DNA of 64,000 nucleotides from Rhizobium sp. ZPR4 (GTDB taxonomy: Bacteria > Pseudomonadota > Alphaproteobacteria > Rhizobiales > Rhizobiaceae), in the NCBI RefSeq assembly GCF_040215725.1, contig NZ_CP157967.1:2542001-2606000 (forward strand), given 5' to 3'. Position 1 is the first letter of the stretch. Each line of letters begins with the position of its first letter. The notes under the pieces are model-generated. The model made no database searches, was not told where the DNA came from, and worked only from the letters and a program-made list of their open reading frames with translations. Below, piece after piece: positions 36,527 to 45,726 of the stretch. Position numbers and translations under genes: made by a program.

Positions 36527-37152
36527 AGGATTTTTCCCTGATCGAGACGCTGCGCTACGAGCCGGAAACCGGCTTCATCCGCCTGCGCCTGCATCTCGCC
36601 CGGCTGCAGCGCTCCGCCCGCCGCCTCGGCTTTTCTGCTCCCAGGAACGTGCTCGGAAACCTGGAACAGGCGGTCGCCGGTGCTGGCGTACCGTTAAGGG
36701 TCCGGCTGACACTGGATCGCGACGGGCAGACCGAAGTGACGACGACACCGTTTGTCCCGCTGCTGCCCGACACCGTCTGGCGCGTGCGCATTGCCACAAC
36801 CCGGCTCGATTCCGCCGACAAGCTGCTGCGCGTCAAGACTACGCGCCGCACGGTCTATGAAGCGGCCCGCGCGGAGTATCGGCCCGATGAAGCGGATGAA
36901 GTGCTGCTGCTCAATGAGAAGAATGAGGTGTGCGAGGGGACGATCACCTCAATCTTCCTTGAGGATGATCCAGACACCTTACGCACCCCGCCGATATCCT
37001 CCGGTCTCCTCGCCGGCGTCCTGCGCACCGAACTCATCTGTCAGCGCAAGGCCCGTGTCGGTCGCATCCAGCTCGACGACCTGAAAGATCGCACCCTTTA
37101 CGTTGGAAACTCCCTGCGTGGCCTGATCCGTGCACAACTTCTATGGAATTGA
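36511..37152 (+). CDS. pabC: Aminotransferase class IV protein, probable 4-amino-4-deoxychorismate lyase
   Basis: 213 aa from the ATG at 36511 with GGGGA upstream, overlapping pabB by 16 bases. PLP fold type IV: the likely Lys is in LLRVKTTRRTVYEAA, followed by EVLLLNEKNEVCEGTITSIF and a closing ISSGLLAGVLR. It is shorter than most class IV enzymes. Released 4-aminobenzoate would feed folate synthesis. A YciI-family gene starts 3 bases after its stop. Confidence 0.85.
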   Translation: MDRPVEDFSLIETLRYEPETGFIRLRLHLARLQRSARRLGFSAPRNVLGNLEQAVAGAGVPLRVRLTLDRDGQTEVTTTPFVPLLPDTVWRVRIATTRLDSADKLLRVKTTRRTVYEAARAEYRPDEADEVLLLNEKNEVCEGTITSIFLEDDPDTLRTPPISSGLLAGVLRTELICQRKARVGRIQLDDLKDRTLYVGNSLRGLIRAQLLWN

Positions 37153-37155
37153 TTG

Positions 37156-37440
37156 ATGTTCATTCTCTCGCTCACCTACCTCAAGGGCAATGACGAAGCC
37201 GACAAGCACATGGAGCCGCATATGGCCTGGGTGAAAGAGGGCTATGCGAAGGGCTGGTTCCTTGCCTCCGGCCGCAAGGTGCCACGCACCGGCGGCGTCA
37301 TCTTCGCCCGCGGCGAGAGGACCGAACTGGAGGCCTACGTCGCCGCCGACCCCTTCACCATCCATGGCGTCGCCGCCTACGAGGTCCAGGAAATTGCACT
37401 CACCACGGTCACCGATGGTCTGGAAACCTTGAAGGGGTGA
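37156..37440 (+). CDS. YciI-like (DGPF-fold) protein
   Basis: 94 aa from the ATG at 37156. MFILSLTYLKGNDEADKHME, then HMAWVKEGYAKGWFLASGRK and FTIHGVAAYEVQEI match the YciI ferredoxin-like fold, with a conserved His in the opening third. Function unknown; often encoded beside other enzymes. It is translationally coupled to pabC (3-base gap). Confidence 0.85.
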   Translation: MFILSLTYLKGNDEADKHMEPHMAWVKEGYAKGWFLASGRKVPRTGGVIFARGERTELEAYVAADPFTIHGVAAYEVQEIALTTVTDGLETLKG

Positions 37441-37616
37441 TGATCGGCGGGAGATCGCGGCCAACACGCAACATTCCGCTTATGTCAGCGAAAACCAACC
37501 TTGAAGGCAACAAACCCGTCGCATAAGGCGTGTATGTTGGCCGTCACTTGACTTTGCCCGGCTAACCCTGAACAGCTCTTTATTGTGACATCAAATTATG
37601 ATTAGAGCCGCTCACC

Positions 37617-37660
37617 CAGCGTTTTCGCGCAAACTCTGCCAGCGCTTTCGCGCAAACTCT
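37617..37660. repeat. 23-bp tandem direct repeat upstream of hss
   Basis: Two copies of a 23-base unit start at 37617 and 37640 (CAGCGTTTTCGCGCAAACTC then CAGCGCTTTCGCGCAAACTC), differing at one base. The repeat ends about 50 bases before the hss ATG. Likely a doubled regulatory site or a replication-slippage product. Confidence 0.75.
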
Positions 37661-37710
37661 AACTAGATTTCGTGAACCGAACGGCGTCCTGCCTTTCGAA
37701 GGAGAAAAGA

Positions 37711-39162
37711 ATGACGAAACACAACTATCCGGTATATGCCGAAATTACCGGTCCGATCGTGATGATCGGCTTTGGCTCCATCGGCCGTGGCACCCTGCCC
37801 CTGATCGAGCGCCATTTCAAATTCGACAAGAGCCGGATGGTCGTCATCGACCCGCGTGAAGAGCCAGCCGATATGGAAATCCTGGCGAAGCACGGCGTCC
37901 GCCACATCAAGGCATATGTCACCAAGGACAATTACAAGGAACTCCTGAAGCCGCTCCTGACGGAAGGCGGCGGCCAGGGCTTCTGCGTCAACCTCTCGGT
38001 CGACACCGGCTCGCTCGATCTGGTCAAGCTCTGCCGCAAGCTCGACGTGCTCTACATCGACACCGTCGTCGAACCCTGGCTCGGCTTCTATTTCGACAAG
38101 AATCTGAAGAACGCCGACCGCACCAACTATGCCCTGCGCGAAACCATGCGCAAGGAGAAGGAAAAGAACCCGGGCGGCACGACGGCGGTTTCCACCTGCG
38201 GCGCCAATCCGGGCATGGTCTCCTGGTTCGTCAAGCAGGCGCTCGTCAACCTCGCCAAGGATATCGGCCTGAAGTTCGAAGAGCCGGATCAGCATGACCG
38301 CGAAGGCTGGGCCAAGCTGATGAAGAAGGTCGGCGTCAAGGGCGTCCACATTGCCGAGCGCGACACCCAGCGCACCAAGCATCCGAAGCCGCTCAACGTC
38401 TTCTGGAACACTTGGTCGGTCGAAGGTTTCATCTCCGAAGGTCTGCAGCCGGCCGAGCTTGGCTGGGGCACCCATGAAGAGTGGATGCCGAAGAACGCCA
38501 AGAAGCACAAGAAGGGCTGCAAGGCTGCCATCTATCTGGAACAGCCGGGCGCGAACACCCGCGTCCGTACCTGGTGCCCGACCCCCGGCCCGCAATACGG
38601 TTTCCTGGTGACCCACAACGAGTCGATCTCGATCGCCGACTATTTCACCGTGCGCGACAAGGACGGCGAAGTCACCTTCCGCCCGACCTGCCACTACGCC
38701 TATCATCCGGCCAACGACGCCGTGCTCTCGCTGCATGAGATGTTCGGCAACGGCGGCACCCCGCAGCCGGTTCACCACGTTCTTGACGAGCATGAACTGG
38801 AAGACGGCGTCGACGAACTCGGCGTGCTGCTTTACGGCCATGCCAAGAACGCCTACTGGTACGGCTCGCGCCTGTCTCTCGAAGAGACCCGCCGCATCGC
38901 CCCCTACCAGAACGCCACCGGTCTGCAGGTAACGTCTGCCGTTCTCGCCGGCATGGTCTGGGCACTGGAAAATCCGAAGGCCGGCATCGTCGAAGCCGAC
39001 GAAGTCGACTACAAGCGCTGCCTCGAAGTGCAGCTGCCCTATCTCGGCCCGGTCGAAGGTCACTACACCGACTGGACCCCGCTCGATGGCCGCCCGGGCC
39101 TCTTCCCGGAAGACATCGACACCAAGGATCCGTGGCAGTTCCGGAACATTCTGGTTCGCTAA
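37711..39162 (+). CDS. hss: Homospermidine synthase
   Basis: 483 aa from the ATG at 37711 with GAAGGAG upstream; an in-frame extension to 37672 is rejected. The N-terminal NAD fold is VMIGFGSIGRGTLPLIERHF. Conserved later segments include VDTGSLDLVKLCRKL, AVSTCGANPGMVSWFVKQAL and GTHEEWMP. The enzyme makes homospermidine from putrescine (NAD-dependent), the main long polyamine of rhizobia. A strong terminator follows. Confidence 0.95.
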   Translation: MTKHNYPVYAEITGPIVMIGFGSIGRGTLPLIERHFKFDKSRMVVIDPREEPADMEILAKHGVRHIKAYVTKDNYKELLKPLLTEGGGQGFCVNLSVDTGSLDLVKLCRKLDVLYIDTVVEPWLGFYFDKNLKNADRTNYALRETMRKEKEKNPGGTTAVSTCGANPGMVSWFVKQALVNLAKDIGLKFEEPDQHDREGWAKLMKKVGVKGVHIAERDTQRTKHPKPLNVFWNTWSVEGFISEGLQPAELGWGTHEEWMPKNAKKHKKGCKAAIYLEQPGANTRVRTWCPTPGPQYGFLVTHNESISIADYFTVRDKDGEVTFRPTCHYAYHPANDAVLSLHEMFGNGGTPQPVHHVLDEHELEDGVDELGVLLYGHAKNAYWYGSRLSLEETRRIAPYQNATGLQVTSAVLAGMVWALENPKAGIVEADEVDYKRCLEVQLPYLGPVEGHYTDWTPLDGRPGLFPEDIDTKDPWQFRNILVR

Positions 39163-39192
39163 GAGTATAGCGTTAACCCGATGCAAGGCTCG

Positions 39193-39223
39193 AATGCCCG
39201 CACAGGTCGTGCGGGCATTTTTG
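39193..39223 (+). terminator. Terminator after hss
   Basis: AATGCCCGCAC (39193-39203) pairs with GTGCGGGCATT (39209-39219) around AGGTC, followed by a T-run. Strong rho-independent form. Confidence 0.93.
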
Positions 39224-39342
39224 TTACGCAAGCCAGATAAATCAAGCAGATCGCCTGTGACATCTTGCTTTAGCTCGATGGTCGCGCCATCTTCCTTGCA
39301 ACCGATACGCCTTTAGACCGCCCCTATTCGCGGGAGATATTT

Positions 39343-39732
39343 ATGAAGATGAGAACCGCTCTTGCCCTCCTCGCTGCTGCGGCAGCTTTATCTGCCTGCG
39401 TCGATTTCGGCGGCTCCAGACCGCCGCCGATGGCAATGAACCCTGGCGGCTCCCAGCCGCGCATGAATTCAGTGGAAGGAAGCTGGGCAGATTCGAACGG
39501 CCTGAATTCGACCTTCAACGCCGGCCGATTCGAAACGCACACGACGGATGGCACGAACCAGCAGATGGCTTCGGGAACCTATACGACCGATCCGTCGGGC
39601 GTCATTCAGATCAATCTCTATTCGAATATCAAGCGCACCTCTTCGAAGGTCAATTGCTTCCTGGCCAATCCGGGCCAGCTCAACTGCACGTCCGAAACCG
39701 GCGGGCATTTCTCGCTTAATCGCCAGGGCTGA
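39343..39732 (+). CDS. omp10: Omp10-like outer-membrane lipoprotein
   Basis: 129 aa. The lipobox LSAC places the lipidated Cys at residue 19. The mature part (EGSWADSNGLNSTFNAGRFE, then SKVNCFLANPGQLNCTSETG, then FSLNR) closely follows the pattern of Brucella Omp10, including the two Cys in SKVNC and QLNC. Omp10 is an abundant small lipoprotein of the Rhizobiales envelope. Length agrees (about 126 aa in Brucella). GGGAGA precedes the ATG. Confidence 0.9.
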   Translation: MKMRTALALLAAAAALSACVDFGGSRPPPMAMNPGGSQPRMNSVEGSWADSNGLNSTFNAGRFETHTTDGTNQQMASGTYTTDPSGVIQINLYSNIKRTSSKVNCFLANPGQLNCTSETGGHFSLNRQG

Positions 39733-39760
39733 TAGAAGCTGGATGAACGGATAGGCCGCG

Positions 39761-40084
39761 ATGCGCGCGATGATGATTCTCTACCTGGCTCTCATCGCCG
39801 CGCTTCCGCTGGCCATCCTGGCGACCATTACCCCCGTCAACACTTATCGCGCTCAAGGCTTCGAAGCCCTTGATTGTGACGGCCCGGCAAGCGTCCTCCT
39901 TTTTGCCGTACCGGCTTTGCTCATCTATGGCGCCGGCACTATCCTGCTCTACCGAAAGCGGAATCGGCGCCTTCATCTTGTCGCCTTCCTCTGTTGTGCG
40001 CTCGTCTTCTGCTCTGTCGGCTGGAATGCCGCAGCAGCGCTGCGCGAATCCTATGGCGCTGCCTCCGTCGAGGCCTGTGCCTGA
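39761..40084 (+). CDS. Small hydrophobic membrane protein
   Basis: 107 aa with three hydrophobic segments (MMILYLALIAALPLAILATI; ASVLLFAVPALLIYGAGTIL; LHLVAFLCCALVFCSVGWNA). No family recognised. It lies 28 bases after omp10 and may share its transcript. Function unknown. Confidence 0.6.
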   Translation: MRAMMILYLALIAALPLAILATITPVNTYRAQGFEALDCDGPASVLLFAVPALLIYGAGTILLYRKRNRRLHLVAFLCCALVFCSVGWNAAAALRESYGAASVEACA

Positions 40085-40231
40085 TCCGGCGCTCCAATCC
40101 GCCGCTTTGTAAAATCCTAATGAAGCCAACAGCTTTTGCTTGCGCTCGCTCCGCCGTGATGAAAACATCGGCGTGGGGGACCGCCTCGGGGCATTGGCGG
40201 GCCGGATTGCAATGACCAACAGGAGAGACAG

Positions 40232-42334
40232 ATGAAGCAGCCCTTCGGAGTGGGTCTTTTGGCCGCCACGCTGCTGGCGCTGAGCACCAGCGCCGCCTTC
40301 GCGGACTATCAACTCAACATCCTGCACTTCAACGATTTCCATTCGCGCGTTGAATCGATCAACAAGTTCGACGCCACCTGCTCTGCAGCCGAAGAAGCCA
40401 AGAACGAGTGCTTCGGCGGTGCAGCACGGCTGAAAGCCGCCATCGACCAGAGACGTGCCGCCCTTGCCGGCCAGAACGTAGTCGTCCTCGATGCCGGCGA
40501 CAATTTCCAGGGCTCCCTGTTCTATACGACCTACAAGGGTGCGGCCGAAGGCGAATTCCTCAACGACATGAAGATCGACGCCATGACGGTCGGCAACCAC
40601 GAATTCGACGATGGCGAAGGCCCGCTTGCAGCCTTCCTCGACAAGGCGCAGTTCCCGGTCGTGACGGCCAATCTGGTGGTCGACGACCAATCGAAGCTCG
40701 GCAACCGCATCAAGAAGTCGATCGTGCTCGATATCGGCGGCCAGAAGATCGGCATCGTCGGCGCGGTGACGACCGAAACGCCTGAGCTTGCCTCTCCCGG
40801 CCCCCATGTGAAGATCACCGACGATGCCGCCGCCATCAGTGCCGAAGTCGATGCGCTGAAATCGCAAGGCGTCAACAAGATCATCGCGCTCACCCATGTC
40901 GGCTATCCGCGCGATGTCGAGAAGATCGCCAAGATCGCCGGCGTCAGCGTCGTCGTCGGCGGTCACTCGCATACGCTCCTGTCGAATACCGACCCGAAGG
41001 CAGCCGGCCCCTACCCGACCATGGTCGACAATCCGGCCGGCTATAAGGTCCCCGTCGTCCAGGCCGCGTCCTATAGCAAATATCTTGGCGATCTCGTCAT
41101 CACCTTCGACGACAACGGCGCTGTCAAGGACGCCAAGGGCGATCCGATCCTGCTCGATGCCTCCATCAAGCCCGATCCGACGATCCTCGCACGCGTGCAG
41201 GAGATGGCAAAACCGATCGAGGAACTACGCAGGAAGATCATCGGCAATTCGCAAGGGCCGATCGAAGGCGCACGTGAAATCTGCCGCGTTCAGGAATGCT
41301 CAATGGGCAATCTTGTCGCCGACGCGATGCTCGACCGCACCAAGGCGCAGGGCATTTCCATCGCCATCCAGAACGGCGGCGGCCTGCGTGCCTCGATCGC
41401 CGCCGGTGATGTCAGCATGGGCGACGTGCTGACCGTGCTGCCATTCCAGAACACGGTTGCGACCTTTCAGCTGACCGGCGCCGACGTCAAGGCGGCGCTC
41501 GAAAACGGGCTCAGCCAGATCGATGACGGCGCTGGCCGCTTCCCCCAGGTAGCCGGCCTCAAATACAGCTTCGACAAATCGAAGCCCCCGGGCAGCCGCC
41601 TCGTCTCCGTCGACGTGCAGGAAGGCACCGAATTCAAGCCGATCGACCCGGAAAAGACCTATGGCGTCGTCAGCAACAACTATATGCGCGCCGGCGGCGA
41701 CGGCTATACCGTCTTCGCCAAGGACGGCAAGAACGCCTACGATTTCGGCCCCAATCTGGAATCGGTGGTCGCCGATTATCTTGGCGCGCACAATCCCTAT
41801 AAACCCTATACGGATGGCCGCATAACCCAGGTTGCCGCAACGGCGACAACCGCTCAGCCGGAGCCGGCGAAGCCCGCCGCAACGGCACCGCAGGCAGCAC
41901 CGGAGCAGAAACCGGCAGCTTCTGCTACCGATAACGGCACCGCCTCGCCCACGACAACACCGCCGGCCTCTTCCGCCCCGACGGTGACGACGCCGAGCAC
42001 GACGACCCCGGTCAACCCGACGCCCACGCCGACCGTTCCGGCAAATTCGGATCCGGCAGCCTCGACACCCGCCGCCTCGGCTCCAGCGGCGCAAACTCCG
42101 GCCACCTCCGCACCCGCGACCACGGCTCCGGCAACGGCAGCGCCCGAGGCCAAGGCAAGCGAACCGCCGAAGACACCGACGACCCACGTCGTCATCGCCG
42201 GCGACACGCTGTGGGATATTGCCAAGACCTACTACGGCAACGCCAAGCAATGGCACAAACTCGTGGCCGCCAACCACAACATCAAGCCGCATCACCTGAC
42301 GGTCGGCGAAAAGTTGAGGATTCCGGCCAAGTAA
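40232..42334 (+). CDS. Periplasmic 5'-nucleotidase/UDP-sugar hydrolase with C-terminal LysM
   Basis: 700 aa. Signal peptide 1-24. The metallophosphatase domain (about 25-310) carries ILHFNDFHSR, DAGDNFQGS, GNHEFD and VVGGHSHTLL. The 5'-nucleotidase C-terminal domain (about 345-520) has QNGGGLRASI and NNYMRAGGDGY. A Pro/Ala/Thr-rich linker (about 535-645) leads to a LysM domain (THVVIAGDTLWDIAKTYYGN, then LTVGEKLRIPAK). The enzyme should dephosphorylate nucleotides in the periplasm; LysM would tether it to peptidoglycan. A terminator follows. Confidence 0.93.
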   Translation: MKQPFGVGLLAATLLALSTSAAFADYQLNILHFNDFHSRVESINKFDATCSAAEEAKNECFGGAARLKAAIDQRRAALAGQNVVVLDAGDNFQGSLFYTTYKGAAEGEFLNDMKIDAMTVGNHEFDDGEGPLAAFLDKAQFPVVTANLVVDDQSKLGNRIKKSIVLDIGGQKIGIVGAVTTETPELASPGPHVKITDDAAAISAEVDALKSQGVNKIIALTHVGYPRDVEKIAKIAGVSVVVGGHSHTLLSNTDPKAAGPYPTMVDNPAGYKVPVVQAASYSKYLGDLVITFDDNGAVKDAKGDPILLDASIKPDPTILARVQEMAKPIEELRRKIIGNSQGPIEGAREICRVQECSMGNLVADAMLDRTKAQGISIAIQNGGGLRASIAAGDVSMGDVLTVLPFQNTVATFQLTGADVKAALENGLSQIDDGAGRFPQVAGLKYSFDKSKPPGSRLVSVDVQEGTEFKPIDPEKTYGVVSNNYMRAGGDGYTVFAKDGKNAYDFGPNLESVVADYLGAHNPYKPYTDGRITQVAATATTAQPEPAKPAATAPQAAPEQKPAASATDNGTASPTTTPPASSAPTVTTPSTTTPVNPTPTPTVPANSDPAASTPAASAPAAQTPATSAPATTAPATAAPEAKASEPPKTPTTHVVIAGDTLWDIAKTYYGNAKQWHKLVAANHNIKPHHLTVGEKLRIPAK

Positions 42335-42357
42335 GGACGATTTGTCTCGCTTACACC

Positions 42358-42388
42358 AGCCGGTCCGGGCTTCCCCGAACCGGCTTTT
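42358..42388 (+). terminator. Terminator after the 5'-nucleotidase gene
   Basis: AGCCGGTCCGGG (42358-42369) pairs with CCCGAACCGGCT (42374-42385), one mismatch, loop CTTC, followed by TTTTGTTCTT. Confidence 0.87.
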
Positions 42389-42431
42389 GTTCTTATGTGA
42401 AGTGCTTCGTATCTTGAGAGGAATTCGATCG

Positions 42432-43466
42432 ATGACAGCAGACCTGACCGCGCTTGCGCCCAATCACCCGAGCGTGAAATACGGCAAGGTCGGCGTGCTG
42501 CTCGTCAATCTCGGAACACCCGACAGCACCGACTACTCCTCGATGCGTCGCTATCTGAAAGAATTCCTGACCGACCGCCGCGTCATCGAATGGTCGCGCT
42601 GGAAATGGTATCCGATCCTGTTCGGCATCGTGCTCAACACTCGTCCGGGGAAAGTCGGCAAGGCCTATGCAACGATCTGGAACAAGGAGAAGGACGAAAG
42701 CTATCTGCGCACCTATACCCGCAACCAGTCCGACCTGATGGCCGAGCGGCTGCGCGATCTGCCCAACGTCAAGGTCGACTGGGCCATGCGCTATGGCCAG
42801 CCGTCAATCGCCGATCGCATCCAGGCACTAAAGGACGGTGGCTGCGAGCGCATCGTGCTCTTTCCGCTCTATCCGCAATATGCGGCGGCCACGACGGCTA
42901 CCGTCAACGACAAGGCGTTCGAGAAGCTCCAGAAGATGCGCTGGCAGCCGGCCATCCGCACCGTCCCGCAATATCACGACGACGAGACCTATATCGAGGC
43001 GCTCGCCAATTCGGTCACCCGGCACCTGTCGACGCTGGACTGGCAGCCGGAAAAGATCATCGCGTCCTTCCACGGCATTCCCATGTCTTACTTCAAGCTC
43101 GGCGACCCCTATTACTGCTTCTGTCAGAAGACCGGCCGGCTGCTGCGCGAGAAGCTTGGCCTATCCGAAGATCAGTTCATGGTCACCTTCCAGTCCCGCT
43201 TCGGACCGGAGGAATGGCTGCAGCCCTATACCGACAAGACGGTGGAAGAGCTTGCAAAGAATGGCACCAAGCGGATCGCCGTGCTCAATCCCGGCTTCGT
43301 CTCGGACTGCCTCGAGACGCTCGAAGAGATCGCCGAGCAGGCGGCGGAATCCTTCCATCACAACGGTGGCGACAAATTCACCCACATTCCCTGTCTCAAC
43401 GACAGCGAAGACGGCATGAACGTGCTGGAAAAGGTCGTGCGGCGGGAGCTGCTCGGCTGGGCGTGA
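42432..43466 (+). CDS. hemH: Ferrochelatase
   Basis: 344 aa from the ATG at 42432, preceded by GAGAGGAA; an in-frame start at 42342 lies in the terminator region. Key motifs: GVLLVNLGTPDS, the catalytic SFHGIPMSYFK (His about 214), GDPYYCFCQKTGRLL and CLETLEEIAEQA. It inserts ferrous iron into protoporphyrin IX to make heme. Length is normal. A 7-base hairpin follows in the short gap before the convergent gene. Confidence 0.96.
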   Translation: MTADLTALAPNHPSVKYGKVGVLLVNLGTPDSTDYSSMRRYLKEFLTDRRVIEWSRWKWYPILFGIVLNTRPGKVGKAYATIWNKEKDESYLRTYTRNQSDLMAERLRDLPNVKVDWAMRYGQPSIADRIQALKDGGCERIVLFPLYPQYAAATTATVNDKAFEKLQKMRWQPAIRTVPQYHDDETYIEALANSVTRHLSTLDWQPEKIIASFHGIPMSYFKLGDPYYCFCQKTGRLLREKLGLSEDQFMVTFQSRFGPEEWLQPYTDKTVEELAKNGTKRIAVLNPGFVSDCLETLEEIAEQAAESFHHNGGDKFTHIPCLNDSEDGMNVLEKVVRRELLGWA

Positions 43467-43472
43467 CAGACC

Positions 43473-43490
43473 GCCGGCAGCGATGCCGGC
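43473..43490. terminator. Short hairpin between hemH and the HtrA-like gene
   Basis: GCCGGCA/TGCCGGC with a 4-base loop in the 33-base convergent gap. No T-run, so it is a weak candidate bidirectional terminator. Confidence 0.4.
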
Positions 43491-43499
43491 GACACGGCT

Positions 43500-44408
43500 C
43501 TATTGCAGCTGCGGCTTTCTGAGGAAACTGCCGCGATCGGCGGATTTGACACGCAGCCAGGCTTCGCGGCCGTCGCGCAGCACACGCATGGGGATCTCGG
43601 AGCCGGCTGGACCGCTCTGCCAGATCTTGCGATAGAAATCAGCGAGCCCGTCGACCTCGCCATCGCGGATTTCAGAAATGACATCGCCCCGGCGCAAGCC
43701 CGCCTTGGCAGCCGGGCCGCCCTCGGTGACGCTCATGACGACGACTTCGCCATTGCTTTCGGCAGAGAAGGCGCCAAGCCAGGGTCGCGGCGGCTTGTTG
43801 ACATGGCCGCGCTTGATGAGATCGTCCAGGATCGGCATCAAAAGATTGATCGGCACGATCATGTTGATATCAGCGCTGTCACCATTCTGGGTTGCCATCT
43901 GCAGGTGCAGCGAACCGATGCCGAGAAGTTTGCCTTTTTCGTCGACAAGTGCCGCTCCGCCCCAAGAGGGATGGGCCGGTGCCGTGAAGATCGCTTCGTC
44001 GAGCAGATATTCCCAATAGCCGGCGAACTCCTGCTTGGCGACGATCTTCGCCTCGACGAACTGGCCGATCCCGTCGGCGATGACAACTTCATCGCCGATC
44101 TCGGCCTTGTTGGTATCGCCGAATTCGAGGGCGGGCACATCGAGAGGCCCGAGCGCCTGCACGAGCCCGAATCCCGTTTCCTGATCGTAGGCGAGCGCAT
44201 GGCCGGGCACGACGCGGCCACTATTGGTCGTGAGCCAGACCTCGTCGGCTTCGGTGATGAGATAACCGATCGTCAATACCAGGCCGTTTCCGCGGATGAC
44301 GACGCCACTCCCTTCTCTGCGGGTGCCGAGCGTTGCCGCCGTGAAGGCGTCTTCCGGAATTGAAGCGTGCACGGCCACAACCGACCGCAAGGTCCTATCT
44401 AAGTTCAT
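43500..44408 (-). CDS. HtrA/DegP-like protein lacking catalytic residues (pseudoprotease)
   Basis: 302 aa from the ATG at 44408; the upstream frame to 44567 lacks homology-like sequence. The trypsin-like fold (about 1-195) starts with GSGVVIRGNGLVLTIGYLI, but the segment that normally reads TNNHVV has no His. The usual GNSGGPL serine site reads PSWGGAAL, so Ser is replaced by Trp. A PDZ domain (about 205-295) with GAFSAESNGEV, VMSVTEGGPAAKAGLRRGDV and VDGLADFYRKI is intact. There is no signal peptide. It is therefore probably a non-proteolytic chaperone or adaptor rather than a protease. Confidence 0.82.
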   Translation of the reverse strand: MNLDRTLRSVVAVHASIPEDAFTAATLGTRREGSGVVIRGNGLVLTIGYLITEADEVWLTTNSGRVVPGHALAYDQETGFGLVQALGPLDVPALEFGDTNKAEIGDEVVIADGIGQFVEAKIVAKQEFAGYWEYLLDEAIFTAPAHPSWGGAALVDEKGKLLGIGSLHLQMATQNGDSADINMIVPINLLMPILDDLIKRGHVNKPPRPWLGAFSAESNGEVVVMSVTEGGPAAKAGLRRGDVISEIRDGEVDGLADFYRKIWQSGPAGSEIPMRVLRDGREAWLRVKSADRGSFLRKPQLQ

Positions 44409-44708
44409 GGCTTCACCCTGATGATGCGCGATGGCTTGCCCCGAAAGGCTGCTTGGCAGCGGAGCTGGAAGTTCATGTAATAAAGTATGAACATCAATCG
44501 CCGGGCGCAAGACCCAGACGGCGATTGGTTGATCGGCCGCGTAGCGAAACGCCTGCTGCGGCCCCATTCCTCACTTGCCGAGAACATGCTAACCCACCAC
44601 ATCTGATTGAGCTGCCGCCTCATGAGCTCGACCGAGCATAGGAGGCCGAACGGTAGCGGTTTACGCGACGCGAGCCTGTTCAGGCAGGCGCGTCCATGGA
44701 GGAGTTCG

Positions 44709-45725
44709 ATGGTCGTCGGTGGTTTCAGCATCGTTGTGATTGCCCTGGTTGTCTTGGTCATTCTGGTGCTGTTTGCAGGCATCAAGACCGTGCCGCAGGG
44801 CTATCGGTACACGGTCCAGCGCTTCGGCCGCTATATCCGCACGCTGGAGCCGGGGCTCAATCTGATCGTGCCCTTCATCGAAACGGTCGGCGCTCGCATG
44901 AATGTGATGGAACAGGTCCTCGCCGTGCCGACCCAGGAGGTCATCACCAAGGACAATGCCAGCATCTCGGCCGATGCGGTCGCCTTTTTCCAGGTGCTGA
45001 ATGCTGCCCAGGCCGCCTATCAGATCACCAATCTCGAAAGCGCGATCCTCAATCTCACCAAGACCAACATCCGCTCCGTCATGGGCTCGATGGATCTCGA
45101 TGAGCTGCTGTCGAACCGCGACGCCATCAACGAGCGGCTGCTACGCGTCGTCGACGAGGCGGCCGAGCCCTGGGGCATCAAGGTGACGCGCGTCGAAATC
45201 AAGGACATCCAGCCGCCGAAGGATCTCGTCGACGCCATGGCGCGGCAGATGAAGGCGGAGCGCGAAAAGCGTGCTCAGGTTCTGGAGGCGGAAGGCATGC
45301 GCAACGCGCAGATTCTGCGCGCTGAAGGCGCCAAGCAGGCCGCTGTGCTCCAGGCAGAAGGTCAGCGTGAGGCAGCCTTCCGCAATGCCGAGGCTCGCGA
45401 GCGCCTGGCCGAGGCCGAGGCGAAGGCGACCCGTGTGGTGTCCGAGGCGATTGCCGAAGGCAATGTCCAGGCGATCAACTACTTCATCGCGCAGAAGTAT
45501 ACCGAAGCCCTGACCGCGATCGGCTCTGCCGGCAATTCGAAGATCGTGCTGATGCCGATGGAGGCAAGCTCGATCATCGGTTCGCTCGGCGGCATCGGTG
45601 CGATCGCCCGCGAGGTCTTCGGCGACAATGGCGACGGCAATGGCGCGCCGCAGCAGCCTCGCCCGCGTCCAGGCCCCGCGCGCACGACGCCAGCGATCAA
45701 TCCGCTGACACCGAAGGAGAGCTGA
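44709..45725 (+). CDS. SPFH/Band 7 (stomatin-like, paraslipin) protein
   Basis: 338 aa from the ATG at 44709 with GGAG six bases upstream; an in-frame start at 44607 is rejected. One N-terminal membrane helix (about 6-25) is followed by the Band 7 domain (TVPQGYRYTVQRFGRYIRTL, then EVITKDNASISADAVAFFQV and RVEIKDIQPPKDL). A long Ala/Glu coiled coil with EGQREAAFRNAEARERLAEA follows. It probably forms inner-membrane microdomains. NfeD is encoded 1 base later, the standard pairing. Confidence 0.92.
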   Translation: MVVGGFSIVVIALVVLVILVLFAGIKTVPQGYRYTVQRFGRYIRTLEPGLNLIVPFIETVGARMNVMEQVLAVPTQEVITKDNASISADAVAFFQVLNAAQAAYQITNLESAILNLTKTNIRSVMGSMDLDELLSNRDAINERLLRVVDEAAEPWGIKVTRVEIKDIQPPKDLVDAMARQMKAEREKRAQVLEAEGMRNAQILRAEGAKQAAVLQAEGQREAAFRNAEARERLAEAEAKATRVVSEAIAEGNVQAINYFIAQKYTEALTAIGSAGNSKIVLMPMEASSIIGSLGGIGAIAREVFGDNGDGNGAPQQPRPRPGPARTTPAINPLTPKES

Positions 45726-45726
45726 C

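Noticed and set aside
36511..37152. pabC-like gene as a branched-chain aminotransferase
   Set aside because: Too short and overlapping pabB; a separate full-length ilvE exists at 22591-23688.
37663..39231. 522-codon minus-strand frame opposite homospermidine synthase
   Set aside because: Antisense shadow; no RBS or domain.
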